From positions 1 through 64,000 of the forward strand of contig NZ_JNZZ01000011.1 in assembly GCF_000717645.1 (NCBI RefSeq): a stretch of DNA of 64,000 nt. Reading direction: 5' to 3'. The position numbers were made by a program, and so were the translations under genes. The DNA is from Streptomyces californicus (GTDB lineage: Bacteria > Actinomycetota > Actinomycetes > Streptomycetales > Streptomycetaceae). This document shows, piece after piece, positions 55,756 to 64,000 of this stretch (positions within the stretch are counted from its first letter, which is position 1; each line of letters begins with the position of its first letter). A model generated the notes under the pieces. That model made no database searches. It was not told the origin of the DNA and saw only the letters and a list, made by a program, of their open reading frames with translations.

Positions 55756-57456
55756 GTGGTGGCGGAATCGGGCGGTCCTGAGGACCAGAAGCCCCAGTCC
55801 GACGAGGCGCGGAGCGCTTTCGCTCCACCGGCGGGGACGATGCAGCCGGTGTCGCCGCCCGAGGAGGACCATCCGACGTCGGAGTTCGCCCTTCCGACCG
55901 GGGTGCAGGCGGAGTCGGCGCAGTCCGGGGCGGGCGGCTCTTCCGGGGGCGGTTCGAACTCCGACACGCTGACGTCCGCCTTCACGCCGCCGAGCACGTA
56001 CCGGGCGCAGCAGTCGCCGCCCGCGTTCACCCCCGCGCAGGGCATTCCGATGGTCAAGCTGACCAAGGAGGCGCCCTGGCAGGACCGGATGCGCACGATG
56101 CTGCGGATGCCGGTGACCGAGCGGCCGGCGGCGGAGTCGATCCAGCGCACCGACGACGACACGGGCCCCGCCGTGCCCCGGGTGCTCGACCTGACGCTGC
56201 GTATCGGGGAGCTGCTGCTGGCGGGCGGCGAGGGGGCCGAGGACGTCGAGGCGGCGATGTTCGCGGTGACCCGGTCCTACGGGCTCGACCGCAGCGAGCC
56301 GACGGTGACGTTCACGCTGCTGTCCATCTCGCACCAGCCGTCGCTGGTGGACGACCCGGTGACGGCGAGCCGTACGGTACGCCGCCGGGGCACCGACTAC
56401 ACCCGGCTCGCGGCGGTGTTCCGGCTGGTGGACGACATCACCAGCGAGGACACGGAGGTGTCGCTGGAGGAGGCGTACCGGCGGCTCGCGGAGATCCGAC
56501 GCAACCGCCACCCGTACCCGGGCTGGGTGCTGACGGCGGCGGCCGGGCTGCTGGCCGGTTCGGCCTCGGTGCTGGTCGGCGGTGGGGTGCTGGTGTTCCT
56601 GGTGGCGGCGGCGGGCGCGATGCTCGGCGACCGCCTCGCGTGGCTGTGCGCGGGGCGGGGGCTGCCGGAGTTCTACCAGTTCACGGTGGCGGCGATGCCG
56701 CCCGCCGCGATGGGGGTGGCGCTGACGCTGACGCATTCGACCGACATCCGCCCCTCCGCGGTGATCACCGGTGGGCTGTTCGCGCTGCTGCCGGGGCGGG
56801 CGCTGGTCGCGGGGGTGCAGGACGGGCTGACCGGCTACTACATCACCGCGTCGGCCCGCCTCCTCGAAGTCATGTACTTCTTCATCGGGATCGTCGCGGG
56901 CGTGCTGATCATCCTGTACCTCGGTCTCCAGCTGGGGGCCGAGCTGAACCCGGAGGCCCGGTTCACGCCGTACAACGAGCCGGTGGTGCAGATCCTGGCG
57001 TCGATGGCGCTGAGCCTGGCCTTCGCGGTGCTGCTCCAGCAGGAGCGCTCGACGGTCCTGGCGGTCACCCTGAACGGCGGGGTGGCCTGGATCGTCTTCG
57101 GGGCGATGGCGCGGACCGGGCAGATCTCGCCGGTCGCGGCGACGGCGGTGGCGGCCGGTCTGGTGGGCCTGTTCGGCCAGCTGTTCTCGCGCTACCGCTT
57201 CCACTCCTCGCTGCCGTACATCACGGCGGCGATCGGGCCGCTGCTGCCCGGTTCGGCGACGTACTTCGGTCTGCTGGGCGTGGCGCAGAACGAGCTGGAC
57301 ACCGGGCTCGCCTCGCTGTCCACGGCGGTCGCGACGGCGCTGGCGATCGCGATCGGGGTGAACCTGGGGAGCGAGATCTCGCGGCTGTTCATGGGGCTGC
57401 CGGGGGCGGTCGGCGGGGCGAGCCGCCGTGCGGCGAAGCGGACCAGGGGGTTCTGA
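55756..57456 (+). CDS. threonine/serine exporter family protein (ThrE type)
   Basis: A 566-residue membrane protein. A disordered head (1-130) is followed by a cytoplasmic DUF1212 domain (about 145-255: LTLRIGELLLAGGEGAEDVE, YTRLAAVFRLVDDI) and about ten membrane helices in two bundles (about 265-420 and 425-550), the ThrE arrangement for exporting threonine or serine. Start GTG 55756 with GAGG upstream. The long head is unusual. A strong terminator follows. Confidence 0.9.
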   Translation: MVAESGGPEDQKPQSDEARSAFAPPAGTMQPVSPPEEDHPTSEFALPTGVQAESAQSGAGGSSGGGSNSDTLTSAFTPPSTYRAQQSPPAFTPAQGIPMVKLTKEAPWQDRMRTMLRMPVTERPAAESIQRTDDDTGPAVPRVLDLTLRIGELLLAGGEGAEDVEAAMFAVTRSYGLDRSEPTVTFTLLSISHQPSLVDDPVTASRTVRRRGTDYTRLAAVFRLVDDITSEDTEVSLEEAYRRLAEIRRNRHPYPGWVLTAAAGLLAGSASVLVGGGVLVFLVAAAGAMLGDRLAWLCAGRGLPEFYQFTVAAMPPAAMGVALTLTHSTDIRPSAVITGGLFALLPGRALVAGVQDGLTGYYITASARLLEVMYFFIGIVAGVLIILYLGLQLGAELNPEARFTPYNEPVVQILASMALSLAFAVLLQQERSTVLAVTLNGGVAWIVFGAMARTGQISPVAATAVAAGLVGLFGQLFSRYRFHSSLPYITAAIGPLLPGSATYFGLLGVAQNELDTGLASLSTAVATALAIAIGVNLGSEISRLFMGLPGAVGGASRRAAKRTRGF

Positions 57457-57491
57457 CCCTCGGCGGCGGGCCCCGCGCCCGGTACGTACGC

Positions 57492-57530
57492 GAGCGCCCC
57501 GCCCGGGGAGACTTCCGGGGCGGGGCGCTC
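57492..57530. terminator. bidirectional terminator between the exporter and DedA genes
   Basis: GAGCGCCCCGCC (57492-57503) pairs with GGCGGGGCGCTC (57519-57530), with additional CCGG/CCGG pairing inside. It lies 36 bases after the ThrE-type stop and 19 bases before the convergent DedA stop. Confidence 0.85.
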
Positions 57531-57548
57531 TCGTCGTACGGGGCGGGG

Positions 57549-58265
57549 TCAGCGCTTGGCGTGACGGCCGCGCTGGCCGGAGGAGGGGCCGTTGCCGCCC
57601 GCCGGGGGCCGGCCGGTGCCGTCGTCCTCCAGAGCCGCGGCCTTCTTGCCCTGGCTGCGGGCGCGCAGCACCTCGATGACGATCGGCACCACGGAGATGA
57701 GCACGATCAGGATGAGGATCATCTCGATGTGCTCGTGCACGAAGTCGATCTTGCCGAGCAGGGCGCCGAGCACGGTGACGCCGACGCCCCAGAGGATCGC
57801 GCCGACGACGTTGTACGTGATGAAGGAGCGGTAGTTCATCCGGCTGACGCCCGCGATGATCGGCGTGAAGGTGCGCACGATGGGCACGAACCGGGCCAGG
57901 ACCAGGGACTTCGGGCCGTGCTTCTCGAAGAACTCGTGGGCCTTCTCCACGTTCTCCTGCTTGAAGAGGCGGGAGTCGGGGCGCTTGAAGAGGGCCGGGC
58001 CGACCTTGCGGCCGAAGAGATAGCCGACCTGGTCGCCGACGATCGCTGCGACGGCGATCAGCGTGCAGACCAGCCAGAGCGGGTACTTCAACTGCCCCGT
58101 GGTCACCAGCAGGCCCGTGGTGAACAGCAGCGAGTCGCCGGGCAGGAAGAACCCGATGAGGAGTCCGGACTCGGCGAAGACGATGAGGAGCAGGCCGGGG
58201 AGCCCGAACGTGTTGAGCAGATAGTCCGGGTCCAGCCAGCTCGGTCCGAGCGCAAGCGTATTCAA
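57549..58265 (-). CDS. DedA-family membrane protein
   Basis: A 238-residue DedA protein with about five membrane segments; conserved pieces are FAESGLLIGFFLPGDSLLFT, GDQVGYLFGRKVGP and the reentrant F-x-R-F-x-P-x-x-R-T motif (LARFVPIVRTFTPIIAGVSRM). Members flip undecaprenyl-phosphate or phospholipids. The start is TTG at 58265 with GGAG nine bases upstream; earlier in-frame codons are in unrelated sequence. Confidence 0.93.
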   Translation of the reverse strand: MNTLALGPSWLDPDYLLNTFGLPGLLLIVFAESGLLIGFFLPGDSLLFTTGLLVTTGQLKYPLWLVCTLIAVAAIVGDQVGYLFGRKVGPALFKRPDSRLFKQENVEKAHEFFEKHGPKSLVLARFVPIVRTFTPIIAGVSRMNYRSFITYNVVGAILWGVGVTVLGALLGKIDFVHEHIEMILILIVLISVVPIVIEVLRARSQGKKAAALEDDGTGRPPAGGNGPSSGQRGRHAKR

Positions 58266-58416
58266 GGGTCCGGGCTCCAGGATCAGGGTGTGATGGCGGC
58301 ACAGTGGCCGCCCCAAGCTATCAACGCCCGATGCGTGCCGGTGGTTCCAGTGGCGTACAGCGGGAATGCGCATCCTACGAAGCGGCCCGAAGCTGGTCAC
58401 AGGAGGTGCCATCACC

Positions 58417-58782
58417 ATGGGCATTGAGGAATTCGGCGGCGGCCAGGCGGCCCAGGCGGACGTGCTGGTCGTCACGACGAACGACGTACCCGGCTATCAG
58501 GTGACCCAGGTCATCGGCGAGGTCTTCGGGCTGACCGTCCGCTCCCGTCACCTCGGCAGCCAGATCGGCGCCGGGCTGAAGTCGATGATCGGCGGCGAGC
58601 TGAAAGGGCTGACCAAGACACTGGTCGAGACCCGCAACCAGGCGATTGAGCGGCTCGTGGAACAGGCGCGGGCCCGGGGCGCCAACGCGGTCCTGATGAT
58701 GCGCTTCGACGTGACCGAGGCGGCGGACGTGGGGACGGAGGTCTGCGCGTACGGGACGGCGGCGGTGATCAGCAAGGTGTGA
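58417..58782 (+). CDS. YbjQ-family (DUF74) protein
   Basis: A 121-residue protein of the YbjQ/DUF74 family (VTTNDVPGYQVTQVIGEVFG, GSQIGAGLKSMIGGELKGLT, ARARGANAVLMMRFDV, EVCAYGTAAVI), which form ring-shaped pentamers; possibly metal-binding. An excellent ribosome site (AGGAGGTG, 58401-58408) fixes the start at ATG 58417. Divergent from DedA. Function not established. Confidence 0.93.
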   Translation: MGIEEFGGGQAAQADVLVVTTNDVPGYQVTQVIGEVFGLTVRSRHLGSQIGAGLKSMIGGELKGLTKTLVETRNQAIERLVEQARARGANAVLMMRFDVTEAADVGTEVCAYGTAAVISKV

Positions 58783-58864
58783 CGCGGGGCCACCCGGGTC
58801 CCTCTCCGGCTTCACGCGGTCCCTCTTTGGGAGTTATGCGCGGTTTGCCGCCTAATGTGATCCG

Positions 58865-60166
58865 GTGGCTCCCGCATCCCCCGCGCCTCCCGCGCCCCCG
58901 CCGGCCCCCTCTCCCCCGCCCGCCGCCCCCGCCCGACGGCTGCTGCCGCTCGTCCTGCCGGCGCTCGTCGTCGGCGTCGTCTGCGCGCTGATCCTGCTCG
59001 GGGTGAGCCTGCTCGCGGAGCGGCTGCAGGACGTGCTCTGGGAGACCCTGCCCGACGCGCTCGGCGTCGGGCGGTACTCCTCCCTCTGGATGGTCGCGAT
59101 GCTCACCGCGACCGGCCTGGCGGTGGGGCTGGCGCTGCGGGCCGTACCGGGGCGCGGCGGTCCCGATCCGGCCACCACCGGGCTGGTCGACGCCCCGATG
59201 CGGCCCGGGGTCGTCCCCGGGCTGCTCCTGGTGACCGTCCTGGCGCTGGCGGGCGGGGTGAGCCTCGGCCCGGAGAACCCGATCACCGCGGCCAACGTCG
59301 CGCTGGCGTTCTGGCTGGGGCGGCGGTTCGCGCCCGGCGCCCCCGGTGAGCTGTGGGTGGCGCTGGCGGCGGCCGGGACGATCGGGGCGCTCTTCGGCAC
59401 GCCGATCGCGGCGGCGCTGATCCTCTCCGAGACGCTGGCCTCGCAGCCGGGCCCCGGGGCGTTCTGGGACCGGCTGTTCGCCCCGCTCGCGGCCGGGGCG
59501 GCGGGCGCGCTGACCATGTCGCTCATCGCGGAGCCCAGTTTCGACCTCTCCCTGCCGGCGTACTCCGGACCGCACTGGGGCGATCTGCTGGCCGCTCTGC
59601 TGATCGCCTCGGCGGGGGCGCTCCTGGGGCTGCTCGCGGTGTACGCGTTCCCGGTGGCCCACCGCGTCTTCGCGGCGCTGCGGCATCCGGTGCTCGCCCT
59701 GACGGCGGGCGGGCTGGTGCTGGGCCTGCTGGGGGCGCTGGGCGGCCATCTCACGCTGTTCAAGGGGCTCGACGAGGTGAAGGTGCTCGCCGAGGACCCG
59801 GACGGGTGGTCGGCCGCCGAGTTCGCGGGGATGGCGGTGGTGAAGGCGGCCGCCCTGACGGTGGCGGCGACCTGCGGCTTCCGGGGCGGCCGGATCTTCC
59901 CGGCGGTCTTCGCGGGGGTGGCGCTCGGGTTCTGCGCCCACGCCCTCGTGGACGCGGTGCCGCCGTCGCTCGCGGTCTCCTGCGCGGTCCTCGGCATCCT
60001 GCTCGCCGTCACCCGGCAGGGGTGGGTGAGCCTGTTCACGGCGGCGGTGCTGGTGAGCGACGCCTCGGTGCTTCCGCTGCTGTGCGCGGCGACGCTGCCC
60101 GCGTGGCTGCTGGTCACCGGACGGCCCCAGATGCAGCTGGACGGGGACGGGAAGCCGCTGCGGTAG
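58865..60166 (+). CDS. ClC-type chloride channel/transporter
   Basis: A 433-residue membrane protein with about 12 helices and the ClC fold: VSLGPENPITAANVALAFWLG, where the usual G-[KR]-E-G-P is replaced by G-P-E-N-P, the FGTPIAAALILSETLA segment, and FRGGRIFPAVFAGVALG. The start GTG at 58865 gives an Ala/Pro-rich cytoplasmic head of about 25 residues. The changed selectivity motif suggests a channel-like or altered-specificity member. 82 bases after ybjQ. Confidence 0.85.
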   Translation: MAPASPAPPAPPPAPSPPPAAPARRLLPLVLPALVVGVVCALILLGVSLLAERLQDVLWETLPDALGVGRYSSLWMVAMLTATGLAVGLALRAVPGRGGPDPATTGLVDAPMRPGVVPGLLLVTVLALAGGVSLGPENPITAANVALAFWLGRRFAPGAPGELWVALAAAGTIGALFGTPIAAALILSETLASQPGPGAFWDRLFAPLAAGAAGALTMSLIAEPSFDLSLPAYSGPHWGDLLAALLIASAGALLGLLAVYAFPVAHRVFAALRHPVLALTAGGLVLGLLGALGGHLTLFKGLDEVKVLAEDPDGWSAAEFAGMAVVKAAALTVAATCGFRGGRIFPAVFAGVALGFCAHALVDAVPPSLAVSCAVLGILLAVTRQGWVSLFTAAVLVSDASVLPLLCAATLPAWLLVTGRPQMQLDGDGKPLR

Positions 60167-60190
60167 GGCGGCGGGGCGGCGAGAGGGTTG

Positions 60191-60262
60191 CCGAGGGCCC
60201 CAGGGCGGTGACAGGCGAGCGGGATACCGAGGGCCGCGGGGCGGTGACAGGCGAGCGGGACG
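60191..60262. repeat. 36-bp tandem duplication
   Basis: Two consecutive 36-base units (60191-60226 and 60227-60262), each starting CCGAGGGCC and containing GGGCGGTGACAGGCGAGCGGGA (exact at 60203-60224 and 60239-60260). Lies in the spacer between the ClC-type gene and wrbA. Confidence 0.8.
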
Positions 60263-60448
60263 ACCGTCGGCCGTACGCGGTCACGGGAAAGGCCGCGCCC
60301 GCCGCGCCGTACGGGCCGAATCTCCGTATCGTCGGATTCGTGCGTTACGTACCGCTCCTGGACGATCCGTCTCGGCGTCCCGCGCCGAGACGCTGACGCC
60401 GTCCGCGACCGATCCCGCCCCCGCTCCCGCTCCGTCGGAGGTTTCCGT

Positions 60449-61072
60449 ATGTCCACGCCCGTCAACGTCGCCGTCATCTACTACTCCTCCACCGGCACCA
60501 TCGCGCGGATCGCGCGGGCCATCGCCGAGGACGCGGAGCGCGCCGGGGCGCGGGTGCGGCTGCGCCGGGCGGCCGAGCTGGCCCCGCAGGCGGCGATCGA
60601 CTCCAACCCGGCGTGGGCCGAGAACGTCCGCGCGACGGCGGACATCCCGGAGGTCTCGCCGGACGACATGGTCTGGGCGGACGCGGTGGTCTTCGGTTCG
60701 CCGACCCGGTACGGGAACGTCGCCGCGCAGCTCAAGCAGTTCATCGACACGCTCGGCGGGCTCTGGCAGTCGGGGCAGCTCGCCGACAAGGTCTACAGCG
60801 GGTTCACCGCCAGCTCCACCGCCCACGGCGGCCAGGAGTCCACGCTGCTCGCGCTCTACAACACGGTCCACCACTTCGGCGGCATCCTCGTCGCGCCCGG
60901 GTACACCGACCCGTCGAAGTTCGTCGACGGCAACCCGTACGGCACCTCGCACGTGTCCGGGCAGGGCGACATCCCGGTCGGCGAGCAGACGCTGACCGCC
61001 GCCCGCGTGCAGGCCGAGCGGGTCGTGCGGATCACCCGGGCGCTCAAGGCCGGCCTGGGCTCGGCCGACTGA
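60449..61072 (+). CDS. wrbA: NAD(P)H:quinone oxidoreductase WrbA
   Basis: Two-electron quinone reduction with FMN. The 207-residue flavodoxin-like protein has the phosphate-binding VIYYSSTGTIARIARAIAE (about 9-27), the FGSPTRYGNVAAQLKQFID FMN/dimer segment, and FTASSTAHGGQESTLL. GGAGG-type ribosome site upstream. 282 bases after the ClC-type gene, with tandem repeats between. Confidence 0.95.
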   Translation: MSTPVNVAVIYYSSTGTIARIARAIAEDAERAGARVRLRRAAELAPQAAIDSNPAWAENVRATADIPEVSPDDMVWADAVVFGSPTRYGNVAAQLKQFIDTLGGLWQSGQLADKVYSGFTASSTAHGGQESTLLALYNTVHHFGGILVAPGYTDPSKFVDGNPYGTSHVSGQGDIPVGEQTLTAARVQAERVVRITRALKAGLGSAD

Positions 61073-61154
61073 CCCGGTACGCCGGGCCCGTAAGCCGAAC
61101 CTGTACGAAGCCCCCCGTACGCCGGAGCCGTACGACACCCCCGTACGCCACCTC

Positions 61155-61200
61155 CGTACCGACGCCACCTGCGTACCGACGCCACCTGCGTACCGACGCC
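61155..61200. repeat. 17-bp tandem repeat, nearly three copies
   Basis: CGTACCGACGCCACCTG is repeated at 61155-61171 and 61172-61188, with a third, partial copy at 61189-61200. It lies in the 193-base spacer between wrbA and the decarboxylase gene, in a longer CCGTACG-rich stretch. Confidence 0.85.
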
Positions 61201-61265
61201 CCCGCGCATCCCGGCTGCCCCACGGCGCACCCCGCCCTCGCCGGCTCAGAGAAGGGTCCCCCACC

Positions 61266-62693
61266 ATGCCGCTCCACCGCGGTGCCCACCCGGAGCAGGA
61301 CGAGCCCTCCGACGAGCGGCGCAGGCTCGCGCTGAACCCGTTCTACGGTGAGGCCGACCCGACGGCCGCGATGCACACCGCGCCGCCGCGCCACCGGCTG
61401 CCGGACGGGCCGCTGCCGCCGCTGACCGCGTACCGGCTGGTCCACGACGAGCTGATGCTCGACGGCAACTCCCGGCTCAACCTGGCCACGTTCGTCACCA
61501 CGTGGATGGAGCCGCAGGCGGACGTCCTGATGAGCGAGTGCCGGGACAAGAACATGATCGACAAGGACGAGTACCCGCGCACCGCCGAGCTGGAGCGGCG
61601 CTGCGTGGCGATGCTCGCGGACCTGTGGAACGCCCCCGATCCGCAGACGGCCGTGGGGTGTTCGACCACCGGCTCCAGCGAGGCGTGCATGCTCGCGGGG
61701 ATGGCGCTGAAGCGCCGCTGGACCCGGCGGAACGCGGACCGCTATCCGGCGAAGGCGAAGCCCAATCTGGTGATGGGCGTCAATGTGCAGGTCTGCTGGG
61801 AGAAGTTCTGCGACTTCTGGGAGGTGGAGGCCCGGCAGGTCCCGATGGAAGGCGACCGCTTCCACCTCGACCCGCGGGCGGCCGTCGAGCTGTGCGACGA
61901 GAACACCATCGGCGTGATCGGCGTCCTCGGCTCCACCTTCGACGGCTCCTACGAGCCGATCGCGGAGCTGTGCGCGGCGCTGGACGACCTCCAGGAACGC
62001 ACCGGCCTCGATGTCCCGGTCCACGTGGACGGGGCGTCCGGCGCGATGGTGGCGCCCTTCCTCGACCCGGACCTGGAGTGGGACTTCCGGCTGCCGAGGG
62101 TGGCGTCGATCAACACGTCGGGCCACAAGTACGGGCTCGTCTACCCGGGCGTCGGCTGGGTGCTGTGGCGGGCGGCGGCGGCGCTGCCGGAGGAGCTGGT
62201 CTTCCGGGTCAACTACCTGGGCGGCGAGATGCCCACGTTCGCGCTGAACTTCTCGCGGCCCGGGGCGCAGGTGGTCGCGCAGTACTACACGTTCCTGCGC
62301 CTCGGGCACGAGGGCTACCGGGCGGTCCAGCAGGCGTCCCGGGACGTGGCCTGCGGGCTGGCGCGCGCGGTGGAGGGGCTGGGCGACTTCCGACTCCTCA
62401 CCCGGGGCGACCAGTTGCCGGTGTTCGCCTTCACGACGAAGGACGACGTCCACGCGTACGACGTCTTCGACGTGTCGCGCCGGCTGCGCGAACGGGGCTG
62501 GCTGGTCCCCGCGTACACCTTCCCGGCCGACCGCCAGGACCTGTCGGTGCTGCGGGTGGTGTGCCGCAACGGTTTCTCCTCGGACCTGGCCGAGCTGCTG
62601 ATCGAGGACCTGAAACTGCTGCTGCCCGAACTCCGCTCCCAACGCCACCCGTTGAGCCAGGACCGGCCGGTGCCGACGGCGTTCCACCACTGA
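61266..62693 (+). CDS. gad: glutamate decarboxylase
   Basis: A 475-residue PLP enzyme that turns glutamate into GABA. The group II decarboxylase core is visible: GCSTTGSSEACMLAG (cofactor phosphate), HVDGASGAMVAPF with the cofactor Asp, and the Schiff-base Lys288 in SINTSGHKYG. Length and motifs match GadA/GadB-type enzymes. Ribosome site AGAAGG upstream of the ATG at 61266. Convergent with the ABC permease gene; wrbA precedes it. Confidence 0.95.
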   Translation: MPLHRGAHPEQDEPSDERRRLALNPFYGEADPTAAMHTAPPRHRLPDGPLPPLTAYRLVHDELMLDGNSRLNLATFVTTWMEPQADVLMSECRDKNMIDKDEYPRTAELERRCVAMLADLWNAPDPQTAVGCSTTGSSEACMLAGMALKRRWTRRNADRYPAKAKPNLVMGVNVQVCWEKFCDFWEVEARQVPMEGDRFHLDPRAAVELCDENTIGVIGVLGSTFDGSYEPIAELCAALDDLQERTGLDVPVHVDGASGAMVAPFLDPDLEWDFRLPRVASINTSGHKYGLVYPGVGWVLWRAAAALPEELVFRVNYLGGEMPTFALNFSRPGAQVVAQYYTFLRLGHEGYRAVQQASRDVACGLARAVEGLGDFRLLTRGDQLPVFAFTTKDDVHAYDVFDVSRRLRERGWLVPAYTFPADRQDLSVLRVVCRNGFSSDLAELLIEDLKLLLPELRSQRHPLSQDRPVPTAFHH

Positions 62694-62731
62694 GACGGCG
62701 GGCCCCTGGGGCAGTCGGCCGCCCTCCGCCG

Positions 62732-63607
62732 CTACCGGCCGATCCGGGTGAATCTCCGTACGGCCAGGGGGAAGAACACCGCGATGATCGCCGTCGGCCA
62801 GAGCACCGCGAGGAGGCCGGCGTGTTCGGCGGCCCAGGAGCCGGACGTGGCACCGGGGTTGCCGAACAGGTCGCGTACGGCGGTGGCGGTGGCGGACATC
62901 GGGTTCCACTCGACCACCGCGCCCAGCCAGGCCGGCATCGATCCGGGGGCCGCGAACACGTTGGAGAGGAAGCCGACCGGCCAGACCAGGATCTGGACCG
63001 CCGAGACCATCTCCGGCCGCCCCGCCACCAGGGCGAGGTGGATGCCCACCCAGAGCATCGCGAAGCGGAGCAGGAGCAGCAGCCCCATCGCGCCCAGCGC
63101 GGCGGTGGGTCCGTGGTGCCAGCGCCAGCCGACCGCGTACCCGACGCCGGTCATCACGGCGAGCGCGGCGACCGACTGGAGCATGTCCGCCGCGCTGCGG
63201 CCCACCAGCACCGCGCCCGGGGCCATCGGCATCGAGCGGAACCGGTCGATGACGCCCTTGCCGAGGTCCTGGGTGACCGCGAGCATCGTGCTCTCCAGGC
63301 CGAAGGCCATGGTCAGCGCGAGCATGCCGGGGACCAGGTACGCGGTGGGGTCGCCGTCCACGCCCCGGCCGCCGCCCACCAGATAGGTGAACATCAGGAG
63401 CAGCATCACCGGGAACGCCAGGTTGACCACGACCGCCACCGGCTGCCGGGCCCAGCGCGCCAGTTCGCGGCGGGTCATCGTCCAGGAATCGGCCGCCGCC
63501 CAGCCGAGCCGGGAGGCCGCCCCGCCCGGCTCGGGGGCCGCCGGCGCCCTGTGCGGCCCGGGGGCCGGGGGCGTCCCGCCGGAAGCCGTCGTCGCCGTCG
63601 CGCTCAT
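62732..63607 (-). CDS. ABC-2 type transporter permease (DrrB-like)
   Basis: A 291-residue permease with a disordered Pro/Ala/Gly head (about 1-35) and about six membrane helices, including [30 protein letters not shown] and [20 protein letters not shown]. The pattern, including [23 protein letters not shown], fits DrrB-type exporters of antibiotics or lipids. The ATG overlaps the upstream ATPase stop by 4 bases, so the two are coupled. Confidence 0.92.
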   Translation of the reverse strand: MSATATTASGGTPPAPGPHRAPAAPEPGGAASRLGWAAADSWTMTRRELARWARQPVAVVVNLAFPVMLLLMFTYLVGGGRGVDGDPTAYLVPGMLALTMAFGLESTMLAVTQDLGKGVIDRFRSMPMAPGAVLVGRSAADMLQSVAALAVMTGVGYAVGWRWHHGPTAALGAMGLLLLLRFAMLWVGIHLALVAGRPEMVSAVQILVWPVGFLSNVFAAPGSMPAWLGAVVEWNPMSATATAVRDLFGNPGATSGSWAAEHAGLLAVLWPTAIIAVFFPLAVRRFTRIGR

Positions 63608-64000
63608 GCCGCCACCTCCGCCGGGCCGTTCTCCGCCGTCCTGCCGGTCCGCGCCGTCCCCCCGGCACCCGTACGCCGCTCGCCGTCCGGCCGCCCGGTC
63701 AGGAACAGGAACACCTCGTCCAGGGTCGGGCGGCGCACCGCGACGTCCTCCGCCTCGATGCCCGCCTCCTCCAGCGCCCGTACCGTCCGGGTCAGGGCCG
63801 CCATCCGGTCCGGGGCGGGCGCTCCGATCAGCCGCCGGTCGGGGTCGAGCGTCACGTCGTCGCCACCGAGCAGCGCACCGGCCTCCGCCAGCCGGGACGC
63901 GTCGCGCAGGACCACGTCGATCCGGTCGCCGCCGACCCGGGACTTCAGCTCGTCGGGGGTGCCCTCGGCGACCGCCCGGCCGCCGTCGATCAGGGAGATC
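63604..64000 (-). CDS. ABC transporter ATP-binding protein (DrrA-like), C-terminal part
   Basis: Only the last 131 codons are in the window; the ATPase core (Walker motifs) lies beyond the right edge. Visible are the H-loop-distal region [20 protein letters not shown], then the DrrA C-terminal domain ([28 protein letters not shown]) and a Gly/Thr/Arg tail. T-L-D-E-V-F-L-x-L-T-G is the DrrA family end motif. The stop overlaps the permease start (ATGA). Partial by window edge. Confidence 0.88.
   Translation of the reverse strand, partial: ISLIDGGRAVAEGTPDELKSRVGGDRIDVVLRDASRLAEAGALLGGDDVTLDPDRRLIGAPAPDRMAALTRTVRALEEAGIEAEDVAVRRPTLDEVFLFLTGRPDGERRTGAGGTARTGRTAENGPAEVAA

Overview
The window comes from the chromosome of a high-GC actinobacterium, almost certainly a Streptomyces. 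The base composition is extremely GC-rich with GC3-biased frames, GTG starts are common, many genes overlap by 4 nt (GTGA/ATGA), and the gene order is the conserved Streptomyces core order: radA-disA-mutY-sigE-cseABC, clpC-lsr2, coaX-nadC-nadB-panC, folate genes-ftsH-hpt-tilS-dacB-ppa. I see no transposase, phage gene, tRNA, rRNA or CRISPR array. Functional names rest on recognised motifs and family memory; no database search was run.

Layout. 1-6.0 kb: partial regulator-like gene, radA and disA (recombination and c-di-AMP), a block of dispersed repeats, a membrane-anchored protein, mutY. 6.2-9.9 kb: the cell-envelope stress operon sigE-cseA-cseB-cseC, closed by a strong hairpin and followed by a convergent M23 endopeptidase. 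11.2-15 kb: an accessory two-gene module, trypco2 plus a trypsin-NACHT-leucine-rich-repeat protein, ending in a bidirectional terminator against clpC. 17.6-22 kb: clpC, SCO3374-type protein, lsr2, an N-acetyltransferase, an orphan BlaI regulator and small proteins. 21.3-27.1 kb: a cofactor operon running leftwards (DUF2520 protein, panC, nadB, nadC, coaX) covering pantothenate/CoA and NAD synthesis. 27.3-33 kb: a threonine-aldolase-like enzyme, an ArsR-type regulator with twin palindromic operators, and a two-component pair followed by a P-loop kinase. 33-35.2 kb: a MidA/NDUFAF7-type methyltransferase next to a stand-alone NuoD. 36.6-40.6 kb: an osmoprotectant ABC transporter split over two strands. 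40.8-44 kb: an esterase divergent from a lysyl-phosphatidylglycerol synthase-like protein. 44-48 kb: folP, an NTF2-like gene, folB, folK, DUF3180 and, convergently, folE. 48-55.5 kb: ftsH, hpt, tilS, a zincin, dacB and, divergently, ppa. 55.7-64 kb: ThrE-type exporter, DedA protein, YbjQ protein, ClC-type channel, wrbA, glutamate decarboxylase, and the start of a DrrAB-like ABC transporter that runs off the right edge.

Most genes are housekeeping. The best candidates for unusual biology are (i) the trypco2 / trypsin-NACHT-LRR pair, which has the architecture of an NTP-dependent biological-conflict (anti-phage or self-killing) system inserted between conserved core genes; and (ii) the methyltransferase-NuoD pair, in which the lone NuoD keeps the arginine methylated in complex I but has changed two quinone-site residues. 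Smaller points are a 28-bp duplication of the panC translation start that makes a coupled mini-ORF, twin TTGACG/CGTCAA operators at the DUF5937 regulator, and an esterase/aminoacyl-lipid synthase pair.
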